Assembly: GCF_000576305.1 (NCBI RefSeq)
Contig: NZ_BAVZ01000008.1
Coordinates: forward strand, 1-64,000
Direction: 5' to 3'
DNA from: Paenibacillus pini JCM 16418
GTDB taxonomy: Bacteria; Bacillota; Bacilli; Paenibacillales; Paenibacillaceae
Length of the DNA: 64,000 nt
A program made the position numbers and the translations under genes. Under the pieces are notes generated by a model. The model saw only the letters and a program-made list of their open reading frames with translations. It was not told where the DNA came from and ran no database searches. Shown in pieces: positions 28,547 to 36,711 of this stretch; positions within the stretch are counted from its first letter, which is position 1, and every line of letters starts with the position of its first letter.

Positions 28547-29536
28547 ATGGAGAATTCACTTTTCATTATCGGTATTGTTATCTTTCTTGCACTTGCCTTT
28601 GACTTTATTAATGGTTTTCATGATACCGCGAATGCGATTGCGACCTCGATTTCTACCCGCGCGCTGAAACCACGGACGGCCATTATTATGGCGGCGTTCA
28701 TGAATTTCTTCGGTGCTATTCTATTTACGGGGGTTGCAAAGACCATTGGTGGAAGCATTGCAGACCCTGCCACGCTCGATAACGGGCTTGAGGTCGTCAT
28801 AGCCACGTTACTTGCTGCAATTATCTGGAATTTATTGACTTGGTGGCTTGGCATCCCTTCATCTTCTTCACATGCCTTAATTGGTGCGCTAGCCGGTGCT
28901 GTGTTCATTGGTGCCGGATCAGATCACGTGAAGTGGAGTGGCTTTATCGACATTGTAAAAGCGCTACTGTTATCACCATTGATCGCTTTTGCCATTGGAT
29001 ATGTTGTCATGACCGTCTTGAAGTGGATATTTAAGAATAAAAGTCCACACAGCGTTAACAAAGGTTTTCGGTTTATGCAAATTATTACGGCAGCTCTTCA
29101 ATCCTTTACTCACGGAACGAATGATGCTCAGAAGGCGATGGGTATCATCACCTTTGCTCTCGTGACTTCAGGAAATCTGGATTCACTCGAAGTTCCGCTA
29201 TGGGTTAAAATTGCTGCTGCGACTTCGATGGCACTCGGTACTTCAATCGGTGGTTGGAAGATCATTAAAACCATGGGTACTAAAATATTTAAAATTGAAC
29301 CGATTAACGGCTTCGCTGCGGATTTTACAGGAGCTTCCGTTATCTTCGGTGCTACGATGCTTCATTTACCAGTCAGTACTACACATGCAATAACATCTGC
29401 TATTTTAGGTGTGGGCAGTGCAAAACGGTTCTCAGAAGTGAAATGGTCATTGGCAGGACGGATTGTTATAACTTGGTTTATTACGATTCCTATTTCCGCT
29501 CTATTAGCAATGCTTATATTCAAAATTTTATTCTAG
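28547..29536 (+). CDS. pit: PiT family inorganic phosphate transporter
   Basis: This 329-aa membrane protein has the two inverted PiT signature repeats, GFHDTANAIATSI near residue 23 and HGTNDAQKAMGI near residue 188. About ten hydrophobic segments surround them, with an SSSHALIGALAG segment and its partner STTHAITSAILG. PiT carriers import metal-phosphate complexes driven by protons or sodium. The length is typical of the short bacterial form. It is cotranscribed with the DUF47 gene. Confidence 0.93.
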   Translation: MENSLFIIGIVIFLALAFDFINGFHDTANAIATSISTRALKPRTAIIMAAFMNFFGAILFTGVAKTIGGSIADPATLDNGLEVVIATLLAAIIWNLLTWWLGIPSSSSHALIGALAGAVFIGAGSDHVKWSGFIDIVKALLLSPLIAFAIGYVVMTVLKWIFKNKSPHSVNKGFRFMQIITAALQSFTHGTNDAQKAMGIITFALVTSGNLDSLEVPLWVKIAAATSMALGTSIGGWKIIKTMGTKIFKIEPINGFAADFTGASVIFGATMLHLPVSTTHAITSAILGVGSAKRFSEVKWSLAGRIVITWFITIPISALLAMLIFKILF

Positions 29537-29563
29537 AAAAAGATGATACAGGATCAGAGTGGG

Positions 29564-29588
29564 GCCAATCGCGAAGGTTGGCTTTTTT
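29564..29588 (+). terminator. Terminator of the pit operon
   Basis: GCCAATC / GGTTGGC stem with a GCGAA loop, then six T. Confidence 0.85.
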
Positions 29589-29733
29589 GCTTGTTCTCTA
29601 AAATGCTGGAAAAATAGGCTAATGAGATGAATGAAGCTTTTTCGATTAGGATGCAGTACAATATATGGGTTAAGGCTTGTCCTACACTTAGATATGTCAT
29701 TTGATTTGACGGTGAGAGGGGTTTATCAGGCAG

Positions 29734-30693
29734 ATGATACGCACCATTGCCATTACACATACGCATGAAGTGCTTACAGGAATTCCACTGGAAAAGCTAC
29801 AGCCGGATGATTATGCTTGGATGTGGGTAGATTTTAATGCTCCTTCACCGGCGGAATCTGCGTTACTTACGACGCATTTCCATTTCCATCCGCTGGCAGT
29901 CGAAGACTGTCTGCACGTCCTTCAGCGACCTAAGCTAGATAACTATGAAGATTTACAGTTCTTTGTACTGCATGCGCTTGAGCCTGATTCCCTGCGCGTT
30001 GTGGAGGTCGATGTTTTTCTTGCGCATAATTTAATGGTATCCTTCCACAGTAAGGTGCTTCAAGAGCTTGATGACGCTTGGGAAGAGATTATCCAGCATG
30101 CGCATGACCGTAAAATATGGGCGCGGGGACCTGTATCCTGTGCTTATAATGTCATGGATAAACTGGTAGACCGCTATTTCCCAAGTCTTTATACCATTGA
30201 GGATGAACTTGCTGAGCTGGAGAGCAGGGGAAGCTCGGAATCTGTAGAAGATCTGATGAATCAGGTATTCGATTTAAGAGGGCGTCTTCTGAAGCTACGT
30301 CGAACCATTGTGCCCATGCGCGATTTGATGTATCGCATTGTGAACTCTCAGCATGTACAAAGTAATACAGAGCATAAAGTCTATTTTGCTGATATATATG
30401 ATCATCTTCTGAAGTTAACCGATATGATTGAAGCAGACCGGGAAATGACTGCCGATCTGCGCGATAGTTATATCTCTCTGAACTCTAATCGAATGAACTC
30501 CATTATGAAGACGCTGACTGTGATCACGACCATATTCATGCCGCTGACCCTCATTGCGGGAATTTACGGCATGAATTTCGTGAATATGCCAGAACTAGGC
30601 TGGAAATATGGCTATGGCGCAGTCTTGCTGCTTATGTTCTCTTTAGCCTTCGGCATGGTGATTTGGTTTCGTAAGCAAGGCTGGTTTAAGTAG
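29734..30693 (+). CDS. corA: CorA family magnesium/cobalt transporter
   Basis: CorA is a pentameric inner-membrane channel for Mg2+ and Co2+. The long N-terminal cytoplasmic domain (FHPLAVEDCLHVLQRPKLD, EVDVFLAHNLMVSFH) leads to two C-terminal transmembrane segments. The universal GMN motif is in AGIYGMNFVNMPE after the first. The length, 319 aa, is normal. The ATG at 29734 has only a distant GAGAGGGG, so translation may be modest. The gene is monocistronic and faces yqfQ. Confidence 0.93.
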   Translation: MIRTIAITHTHEVLTGIPLEKLQPDDYAWMWVDFNAPSPAESALLTTHFHFHPLAVEDCLHVLQRPKLDNYEDLQFFVLHALEPDSLRVVEVDVFLAHNLMVSFHSKVLQELDDAWEEIIQHAHDRKIWARGPVSCAYNVMDKLVDRYFPSLYTIEDELAELESRGSSESVEDLMNQVFDLRGRLLKLRRTIVPMRDLMYRIVNSQHVQSNTEHKVYFADIYDHLLKLTDMIEADREMTADLRDSYISLNSNRMNSIMKTLTVITTIFMPLTLIAGIYGMNFVNMPELGWKYGYGAVLLLMFSLAFGMVIWFRKQGWFK

Positions 30694-30707
30694 TCGGAAG
30701 CTTCAGG

Positions 30708-31274
30708 TTATCTACGTTTCTTACGCGATGAATGACTTGGAGAGTTGCGTCTGCTAGTGCTTCGTTTCTTGTAACGTTTGGATGGATTTCTACGCTTGCG
30801 AGAACTGCTTGGCTTCCGGCGCCGACGCTTCGAAGGTTTATATTCGAATTCGTCACTACTAGATTTGCCGTTCGTTTTCCCTTTACCAAAACCTGTGAAG
30901 AGTTTGAGCATAGGAGCCATTTGCTGAACACCCGACACGACCTTTTGGAACTTACCCATCGAATTCATGAGGCCGTCGATGCCACCCATTCGATCAATTA
31001 CACCTTTAAGTTCACCTAGATTGGCTAAGGAGAAGGCTCCTGTCTTCGCCGACGCAGCTGCTGCGAGTGGGGCTGCGGCTGCTCCTGGTGAAATCAGTTC
31101 AGCTGCTCCGGCGAGTCCGGAGGCTCCTTGATAGGGAGCTAAACCAGTCGTTCCTACACCGGGTAAGTCCATATATGGTTGGATGCCCGGATATGGCGAT
31201 TGTGCAAGGGATGTCGGATTATTCAAGGAACGCTCTTCGTTATAAGGCCTACGAGAGTAGTAATGATCAGGCAT
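30708..31274 (-). CDS. YqfQ-like (VrrA-like) basic protein
   Basis: The 188-aa protein starts MPDHYYSRRPYNEE, with a Pro/Gly/Ala-rich N-terminal half. The YqfQ family core is VIDRMGGIDGLMNSMGKFQK followed by QQMAPMLKLFTGFGKGK. The last 45 residues are almost all Arg, Lys and Ser, suggesting nucleic-acid or spore-structure association. YqfQ has no assigned biochemical role. The minus-strand ATG at 31274 is chosen for AAAGGAAAGTGAT upstream; an in-frame extension to 31454 lacks a site. Confidence 0.78.
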   Translation of the reverse strand: MPDHYYSRRPYNEERSLNNPTSLAQSPYPGIQPYMDLPGVGTTGLAPYQGASGLAGAAELISPGAAAAPLAAAASAKTGAFSLANLGELKGVIDRMGGIDGLMNSMGKFQKVVSGVQQMAPMLKLFTGFGKGKTNGKSSSDEFEYKPSKRRRRKPSSSRKRRNPSKRYKKRSTSRRNSPSHSSRKKRR

Positions 31275-31481
31275 AATATCACTTTCCTTTATGGGATGTT
31301 TTATTATAATGTATGTGATGGGCGAACATAAGGTATAGACGAATGCCCTACTATTCAGGATACGAGCGGAAACGGGCGTATACCCAGTGTCCTTTTCCCT
31401 GTAATATTGCATTGACATTTTAATATAGTGCCGCTTTATCGCGCTATATTGCAACTCTGTACTGCGTGAAATCGTTAATGC

Positions 31482-31511
31482 TTGAAAAGTCTATACCCGG
31501 TCGGGTACAAT
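31482..31511 (+). promoter_or_regulatory. Promoter with palindromic operator before yerC
   Basis: TTGAAA (31482-31487) and TACAAT (31506-31511) are 18 bp apart. The palindrome TACCCG-GT-CGGGTA (31494-31507) fills the spacer and touches the -10. It suggests control by a dimeric repressor, possibly YerC itself. Confidence 0.5.
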
Positions 31512-31546
31512 GAAATTACATAGTAATGCTAGGGGATGAAAATTTT

Positions 31547-31837
31547 ATGCAACTTAAAAAATTAAATGATAAAAGTATTGATCAATTATTTGAATCTATA
31601 TTAACGCTTAAAAGTGTAGAGGAATGTTATGTTTTCTTTGACGACCTCTGCACAGTAAATGAAATTCAGTCGCTATCCCAGCGTCTGGAAGTTGCACGTA
31701 TGCTTGGTAAAGGCAGCACATACAACCAGATTGAAGCTGAGACTGGAGCGAGTACGGCTACCATTTCGCGAGTGAAACGTTGTCTGAATTATGGTAACGA
31801 CGGCTACAAATTAGCTCTTGAACGTCTAGGACGTTAA
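31547..31837 (+). CDS. yerC: YerC/YecD family TrpR-like regulator
   Basis: The 96-aa protein starts MQLKKLNDKSIDQLFESILT and has the TrpR-related helix-turn-helix IQSLSQRLEVARML...TYNQIEAETGASTATISRVK. YerC proteins are small DNA-binding proteins of the Trp repressor superfamily with no assigned ligand. ATG 31547 gives the conserved start and lies 12 nt after AGGGG; in-frame ATG 31526 is possible. The next gene starts 1 nt after the stop, so they form an operon. Confidence 0.85.
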   Translation: MQLKKLNDKSIDQLFESILTLKSVEECYVFFDDLCTVNEIQSLSQRLEVARMLGKGSTYNQIEAETGASTATISRVKRCLNYGNDGYKLALERLGR

Positions 31838-31838
31838 T

Positions 31839-32627
31839 ATGAAGAAATCTGGCGTGCTTGTAATTAGCCACGGTTCAAGAGAGAATTCTTGGGTCAAGCT
31901 GGTAGATGATGCCGTCAACCTTTTGCCGCTGCGGGGAGATCTTCCTGTGGCGGTTTCGTTCTTGGAAATTGTCGAAGGTCGGCTCATTCAAGATGGAATT
32001 AATCTACTCGAAGGCCAGGGAGTCACAGACATCCTGGTCTTACCGCTGTTTGTATCATCCGGCAGTACGCATGTAAGCGAAATTGCTTATGCGCTTGGGG
32101 TTATGGATTCGGCTGGGATTGAAACGGATCTAGAGCGATTTGAAGTGAAGGCTTCTATACACTATGGTTTACCTATGGATGATGATCCAGATATTGCACA
32201 GATGGTGTGGGACAAGGTCAGTCATTTATCTGAGAACCCGAATCAAGAAGCTATTATCATCGTAGGGCACGGGAGTATTCATGATGGATTTCGCCAGCGC
32301 TGGGAGCAGGGTATAACCTCGCTTGCGGAGAAAGTTAAACATATCAGCGGTGTGGCGGCAGTGGATTATGCGCTGCTGAACCCGGATATCATTCATCGAA
32401 AGGTTCAATATTGGCAGAAAGAGCACAGGAAGCAGGTTATCGTGGCTCCTCTATTTTTAAGTGAGGGGTACTTCATTCGGACGGTCATTCCAAGACGGCT
32501 TGAAGGGCTTGACTACCTGTACAGCGGCCAAGCGCTTCTTCCGCATCCGCTGCTTACTCACTGGATGGATCGCCAGATTGAGACATGGTTAGAGCATACA
32601 TCAGGGACAAGTGTACAACTTAACTAG
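31839..32627 (+). CDS. CbiX/SirB-type sirohydrochlorin chelatase
   Basis: The 262-aa protein has two tandem CbiX-type chelatase modules. The first begins GVLVISHGSRENSWVKLVDD, with the metal-binding His, and has VLPLFVSSGSTHVSEI. The second begins AIIIVGHGSIHDGFRQRWEQ and has VIVAPLFLSEGYFIRTVIP. Such enzymes insert Co2+ or Fe2+ into sirohydrochlorin in cobalamin or siroheme synthesis. No other tetrapyrrole gene is nearby, so the metal cannot be decided. It follows yerC at once. Confidence 0.8.
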   Translation: MKKSGVLVISHGSRENSWVKLVDDAVNLLPLRGDLPVAVSFLEIVEGRLIQDGINLLEGQGVTDILVLPLFVSSGSTHVSEIAYALGVMDSAGIETDLERFEVKASIHYGLPMDDDPDIAQMVWDKVSHLSENPNQEAIIIVGHGSIHDGFRQRWEQGITSLAEKVKHISGVAAVDYALLNPDIIHRKVQYWQKEHRKQVIVAPLFLSEGYFIRTVIPRRLEGLDYLYSGQALLPHPLLTHWMDRQIETWLEHTSGTSVQLN

Positions 32628-32713
32628 AAGTGCGTAAGGATGAGCCTCAATGGGGTAAAGATAATCGTACATATTATTTCTGTGAAATTAAAAGAAGTAG
32701 GTGGCGTTTATTC

Positions 32714-33595
32714 ATGAAAAGAGCACGGTTGATCTATAATCCCAGCTCTGGGAGGGAAGAAATGCGGCGGCGTCTGCCCGATATTTTGCAGCGGCTTGAT
32801 ATGGGTGGTATTGAGGCATCCTGTCATGCAACCACAGGAGAAGGTGATGCCACCGCAGCTGCCGCGGATGCGGTAGAACGTGGGTATGACCTTATTATCG
32901 CTGCCGGCGGAGACGGAACCCTCTATGAGGTTGTCAATGGCATGGCGGGGAAAGATCATTTACCACCGCTTGGTGTCTTTCCACTGGGCACAACGAATGA
33001 TTTCGCGAGGGGCCTCGGCATTCCGCGCAATTGGGAGGATTACTGTGACCTCGTTATTCGTCAGCAGACTCGTCCGATTGATGTGGGCAAGGCAAACGAA
33101 CGTTATTTTATCAATATAGCAGGTGGAGGCACCCTCACCGAACTGACGTATGATGTGCCAAGCAGGCTGAAGACGATGATTGGGCAGCTCGCTTATTATA
33201 TTAAGGGGATTGAGAAGATGATCAACTTGTCCCCGCAAGAATTAATTCTTAAAGCTGAGGGTCAGGAGGCCATTCATGACGAGTTCATGATTTTCCTCAT
33301 TACCAACACCAATTCCGTCGGCGGCTTCGAGAAGCTCGCTCCTGGTGCACGAATTGATGACGGCGAACTCGACGTGATTGCGGTGAAGAAATGTAATCTG
33401 GCTGAGTTTGTTCGCATCGTAAGTCTCGCTCAGCGCGGCGAGCATCTGAACGACAAGAAAGTTGTGTATTTCCGTACGAAATCCATGGAAGTCACATCGC
33501 CTGGTAAGGTACTCCTGAATCTAGACGGCGAGCTTGGCGGCGAATTGCCTGTTAACTTCTCAGTGATGCCGCAGCATTTGAGGGTTTTTGCTTAG
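32714..33595 (+). CDS. dgkB: Diacylglycerol kinase, DgkB type
   Basis: DgkB is a soluble lipid kinase that returns diacylglycerol, made during lipoteichoic acid synthesis, to phosphatidate. The 293-aa protein starts MKRARLIYNPSSGREEM. It has the nucleotide-binding motif IIAAGGDGTLYEVVNGM, then GVFPLGTTNDFARGLGIP and the C-terminal DDGELDVIAVKKC region. ATG 32714 is chosen because it matches the family and follows AAGTAGGTGG. An in-frame upstream extension to 32630 does not fit. Confidence 0.9.
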   Translation: MKRARLIYNPSSGREEMRRRLPDILQRLDMGGIEASCHATTGEGDATAAAADAVERGYDLIIAAGGDGTLYEVVNGMAGKDHLPPLGVFPLGTTNDFARGLGIPRNWEDYCDLVIRQQTRPIDVGKANERYFINIAGGGTLTELTYDVPSRLKTMIGQLAYYIKGIEKMINLSPQELILKAEGQEAIHDEFMIFLITNTNSVGGFEKLAPGARIDDGELDVIAVKKCNLAEFVRIVSLAQRGEHLNDKKVVYFRTKSMEVTSPGKVLLNLDGELGGELPVNFSVMPQHLRVFA

Positions 33596-33711
33596 AGATC
33601 GAAAAGGTAGCGTGTGGACGCCGAGATCGATTAAACATTCAAAGCAGGTGGGGGTCACTCGGCTAGAGGATGATACATAGCAAGAAGCGCAGGGTGCTAG
33701 GGTAGGGCTAA

Positions 33712-33782
33712 ATGTATAAGAGATATATGTAAGAGATAACGTGTAAGATTCAACATGTTAGAGATAACATATCAGAGTTGAG
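33712..33782. repeat. Five degenerate 14-bp tandem repeats
   Basis: Copies at 33712-33726, 33727-33740, 33741-33754, 33755-33768 and 33769-33782 follow the consensus ATGTAAGAGATAAC with 1-6 differences. They lie in the 340-bp gap between dgkB and the methyltransferase gene. Their role is unknown; a mini-satellite or regulatory protein sites are possible. Confidence 0.65.
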
Positions 33783-33854
33783 TTGTCCAAAAATGCTTTG
33801 CCGTCATGTCATTTGGTGGAAGCGGGACAGCTTAACTTTTTTTGCGTGGAAATC

Positions 33855-33863
33855 TGTTATAAT
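33855..33863 (+). promoter_or_regulatory. Extended -10 promoter of the rRNA methyltransferase gene
   Basis: TGT-TATAAT (33855-33863) is an extended -10 element, 73 nt before the start codon. No good -35 is present at 17 bp. Confidence 0.45.
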
Positions 33864-33935
33864 GTTGAATGATGTGAATCCATAAATGAACCTAACCATG
33901 AACAGGTTAACATAGAAGATATAGAAAGAAGTGAC

Positions 33936-35478
33936 ATGTACAGCATGAAAAATCATCGCAACGGCCGTAACTCCGGCCGCCGCAGTACGCCTGCGCCGAT
34001 CACCGGATTGCCGGTAGCGAAGAATGATGAGGTCGTCATCGACATCATTGGAATGAATCATGACGGAGAAGGGGTAGGGCGTTCGGATGGCTATACCCTT
34101 TTCGTTGCAGGAGCTTCCGGGTGAGCAGGTCAAGGTGAGGGTGCTTAAGACGAAGAAGCAGTTTGGCTATGCCAAGCTTCAAGAGATCGTGAAAGCAAGT
34201 CCCGACCGGATCGCGGCACCTTGCCCGATCTATGATCAATGCGGTGGCTGCCAGCTTCAGCATATGGATTATACCGCGCAGCTAGCTTGGAAACGTCAGC
34301 TTGTGGTGGACAACCTAACGCGGATTGGGAAGCTGAATGTGAGCGGGGAAGCTTGGCGGGATCGCTCTCGGGCGTTGGAAGAAGGGCAGGAGAATGCTAA
34401 CGCTGTTGCTTCGTTTGCTCAGGAAGCAGACACGCTGCAACAAGGTATTCGTGTTCCTGCTACGCTTGGTATGAGCGATCCTTGGCGTTATCGTAATAAG
34501 GCCCAGGTGCCAATTGGTGAAATGGAAGGCGGGCTTGTGGGCGGCTTCTACGCCCGCGGTTCGCATCGTATTATCGACATGGAGGCCTGCCTTATTCAGC
34601 ATGAGAGCAATGATGAGGTTGTCGCTCGCGTGAAGGACATTGGCCGGAGCCTCGGCATCTCAGCTTACGATGAATTGACAGGTAAAGGATTGCTACGACA
34701 TGTTGTCGTGAAGGTAGCTTTCCATACGGGCGAAATGATGGTTGTCTTGGTCACCAATGGGGACAAGATTCCGCAGCTAGATACGTGGATCAAGGAAATT
34801 CGTGCACAGCTTCCTTCTGTCGTGAGCATTTGTCAGAACGTGAATACGAAAGAAACGAATGTCATTTTCGGTGATATTACCCGCGTTCTATGGGGCCGCG
34901 AAGTGATTTATGATTATATCGGTGATGTGAAGTTTGCCATCTCAGCACGCTCATTCTATCAAGTCAATCCAGCGCAAACTGAAGTCCTCTACGGAAAGAC
35001 AGTCGAATATGCTGGCTTGAGTGGACAAGAGACCGTGATCGACGCTTATTGTGGAATAGGAACGATATCCTTGTTCCTTGCTCAGCATGCGAAGCATGTG
35101 TATGGGGTTGAAATTGTGCCTGAAGCGATCGAAGACGCGCGCGCGAACGCGCAGCTTAACGATATGAACAACGTGGAATTTGAGGTTGGCGCATCTGAAG
35201 TCGTGATTCCACGCTGGAAACAGCAGGGTATTGAGGCGGACGTTATTGTTGTCGATCCACCACGCAAAGGCTGCGATCCACAGCTATTGGAGACGATTCT
35301 GGAAATGAAACCGGAGCGGGTTGTATATGTAAGTTGTAATCCTTCGACGCTGGCAAGGGACTTGCGCGTGCTTGAGGATGGCGGGTATCGTACGGTGGAA
35401 GTGCAGCCGGTGGATATGTTTCCGCATACGGTGCATGTGGAGTCGGTGGCAGTGCTATATCGGATTGAACTTGTATAA
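33936..35478 (+). CDS. rlmCD: 23S rRNA (uracil-C5)-methyltransferase, frameshifted near 34113
   Basis: This is a RlmCD/RlmD-type SAM-dependent enzyme. The N-terminal TRAM domain ([20 protein letters not shown]) leaves frame after GYTLFVAG. The rest resumes as [20 protein letters not shown] in another frame; GGAGCTTCCGG (34110-34120) is probably GGAGCGCTTCCGG with two bases lost, or has one extra G. An iron-sulphur cluster motif [11 protein letters not shown] follows, then SAM-binding [14 protein letters not shown] and the catalytic-cysteine region [14 protein letters not shown]. The length is about 514 aa. The start is uncertain (ATG 33936 or 33945). Confidence 0.87.
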
Positions 35479-35492
35479 GATTAGTATTTAAG

Positions 35493-35519
35493 GACTTCCT
35501 ACAAGGAAGTCTTTTTTTA
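35493..35519 (+). terminator. Terminator of the methyltransferase gene
   Basis: GACTTCCT / AGGAAGTC stem with an ACA loop, then a T run. The following 240 bp to 35760 is very AT-rich, with two GTTATAATTT copies and no gene seen. Confidence 0.88.
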
Positions 35520-35760
35520 TGCGTGGGAAAATCATATGTTGTTATAATTTGTAATAAATAGTTATAATTTTTAAAAAAATGCTAAGATCGAATATAATTT
35601 ATAAATTTATGAGAAGAGGGATTTGCTGTAATAGCGGTAAATTTTCTTAACTCTTAAAAACAGCTTTTGCCTAACAAAGCCATTAGTAAGTTGAGGGAAG
35701 AAGATTCTAAGAAGTTGTTTAATGCAAATCGACTAAGAAAAACTAGAGGGGGTAGAGCGA

Positions 35761-36306
35761 ATGAGAACTAGATTGAAAGATTTTAGAGGGATATCCATCA
35801 TTGTTTTAACCATATTTCTAATTGTTGGGGGAAGTTTAGTATATGATTTTACTAAAAAATCACCTGAACCTTCTAAATATTCTATATGTTTACTAGCTCA
35901 TTCTGATCATGTTGAAAAGGTTGGTCAATTTAATTCGAATCTTATCAACGTATCCTCTCCATTTTTATATGGATATTTAATTCGACCGGATAATGAGAAG
36001 CCTTACCTAATGATAGTTGAAAGAAGTTATAGTAAAGAACAAGAGGTTGGTGGCTATTATTTTAAAATGACCAAAATGTTAGAAATGAGCCAAGAAGAAA
36101 TGGATCAATGTAAGGGATTATTAAATCAATATCATGGTAAAAGTATTTTAGGGAAAAATGAAGTTTCTTTAAGAGAAAAAGATAATACATCTGTAAAAAC
36201 TTTTTATAAAATTGACATGGGCGACCACATTATTTGGTCTACTAAATCAATGGATTATTATATTAAAGTGGACGACAACAAATATGACTTTTTGAAAACA
36301 TTTTGA
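35761..36306 (+). CDS. Hypothetical membrane-anchored protein, 181 aa
   Basis: The N-terminus has one hydrophobic segment (ISIIVLTIFLIVGGSLVY) after a basic start, so it is an anchored or exported protein with its C-terminus probably outside. The remainder is polar, with no motif I recognise. GAGGGGG lies about 6 nt before the ATG. Base composition is clearly more AT-rich than the housekeeping genes to the left, which suggests acquired DNA. Confidence 0.65.
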   Translation: MRTRLKDFRGISIIVLTIFLIVGGSLVYDFTKKSPEPSKYSICLLAHSDHVEKVGQFNSNLINVSSPFLYGYLIRPDNEKPYLMIVERSYSKEQEVGGYYFKMTKMLEMSQEEMDQCKGLLNQYHGKSILGKNEVSLREKDNTSVKTFYKIDMGDHIIWSTKSMDYYIKVDDNKYDFLKTF

Positions 36307-36392
36307 TTTTATTGTGATTTCTTAGATCGGCTAGTCATTCGTTCATGTTTCCATTGAGCTAAGCTTCTTAGTGTGGTGTCCTAAAATTGTTA

Positions 36393-36421
36393 TTGAGAAG
36401 TACAAATAATTTTGCTAAGAT
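36393..36421 (+). promoter_or_regulatory. Promoter of the PyrR-type leader
   Basis: TTGAGA (36393-36398) and TAAGAT (36416-36421) are exactly 17 bp apart. Transcription would start near 36428, just before the first PyrR-type hairpin. Confidence 0.6.
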
Positions 36422-36437
36422 ATGTTTTGGAACAATT

Positions 36438-36470
36438 ACCTTTAATACGGTCCAGAGAGGCTGAAAAGGG
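36438..36470 (+). ncRNA. PyrR-binding RNA element 1 (anti-antiterminator)
   Basis: GTCCAGAGAGGCTGAAAAGG at 36450-36469 matches the conserved PyrR recognition loop of pyr leaders. CCTTT (36439-36443) pairs with AAAGG to close the hairpin. UMP-bound PyrR would stabilise it. AAAAGGG (36464-36470) can alternatively pair with CCCTTTT of the downstream terminator, giving an antiterminator. Confidence 0.8.
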
Positions 36471-36517
36471 ATACTTGATAGGTGAAGCTATTATCTTTTT
36501 AATATCTTTGTTATTTC

Positions 36518-36555
36518 ATGCCCTTTTGTCTAATCTGACGAAAGGGCATTTTGTT
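36518..36555 (+). terminator. Attenuator terminator behind PyrR element 1
   Basis: A 13-bp stem ATGCCCTTTTGTC / GACGAAAGGGCAT (one G-T pair) with a TAATCT loop is followed by TTTTGTT. Confidence 0.82.
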
Positions 36556-36588
36556 GTGCACGTAAGCTGTGAAGACGCAGCTAGCGTA

Positions 36589-36626
36589 TCTCTTTTAAAG
36601 GAAGTCCAGAGAGGCTGAAAAGGAGA
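36589..36626 (+). ncRNA. PyrR-binding RNA element 2
   Basis: GTCCAGAGAGGCTGAAAAGG (36604-36623) repeats the 20-nt core of element 1 exactly. The closing stem TCTCTTTT / AAAAGGAGA is strong. No second terminator is evident before the gene at 36712. It may be a decayed second attenuator or act on the mRNA in another way. Confidence 0.75.
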
Positions 36627-36711
36627 ATGGAAAAGTTATACGTATAGAGATACATCCATTCATTCGTAAAAAAGAGAATTATTTCATCTAGAACATACTT
36701 GGAGGCGTAGA

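Noticed and set aside
36412..36618. 68-codon plus-strand frame in the PyrR leader
   Set aside because: It has no ribosome binding site, no family resemblance, and runs through the attenuator hairpins; the RNA structures explain the sequence.
36627..36647. Six-codon ORF after PyrR element 2 (MEKLYV)
   Set aside because: AGGAGA directly abuts its ATG, but it is part of the hairpin stem and too short to support as a leader peptide.
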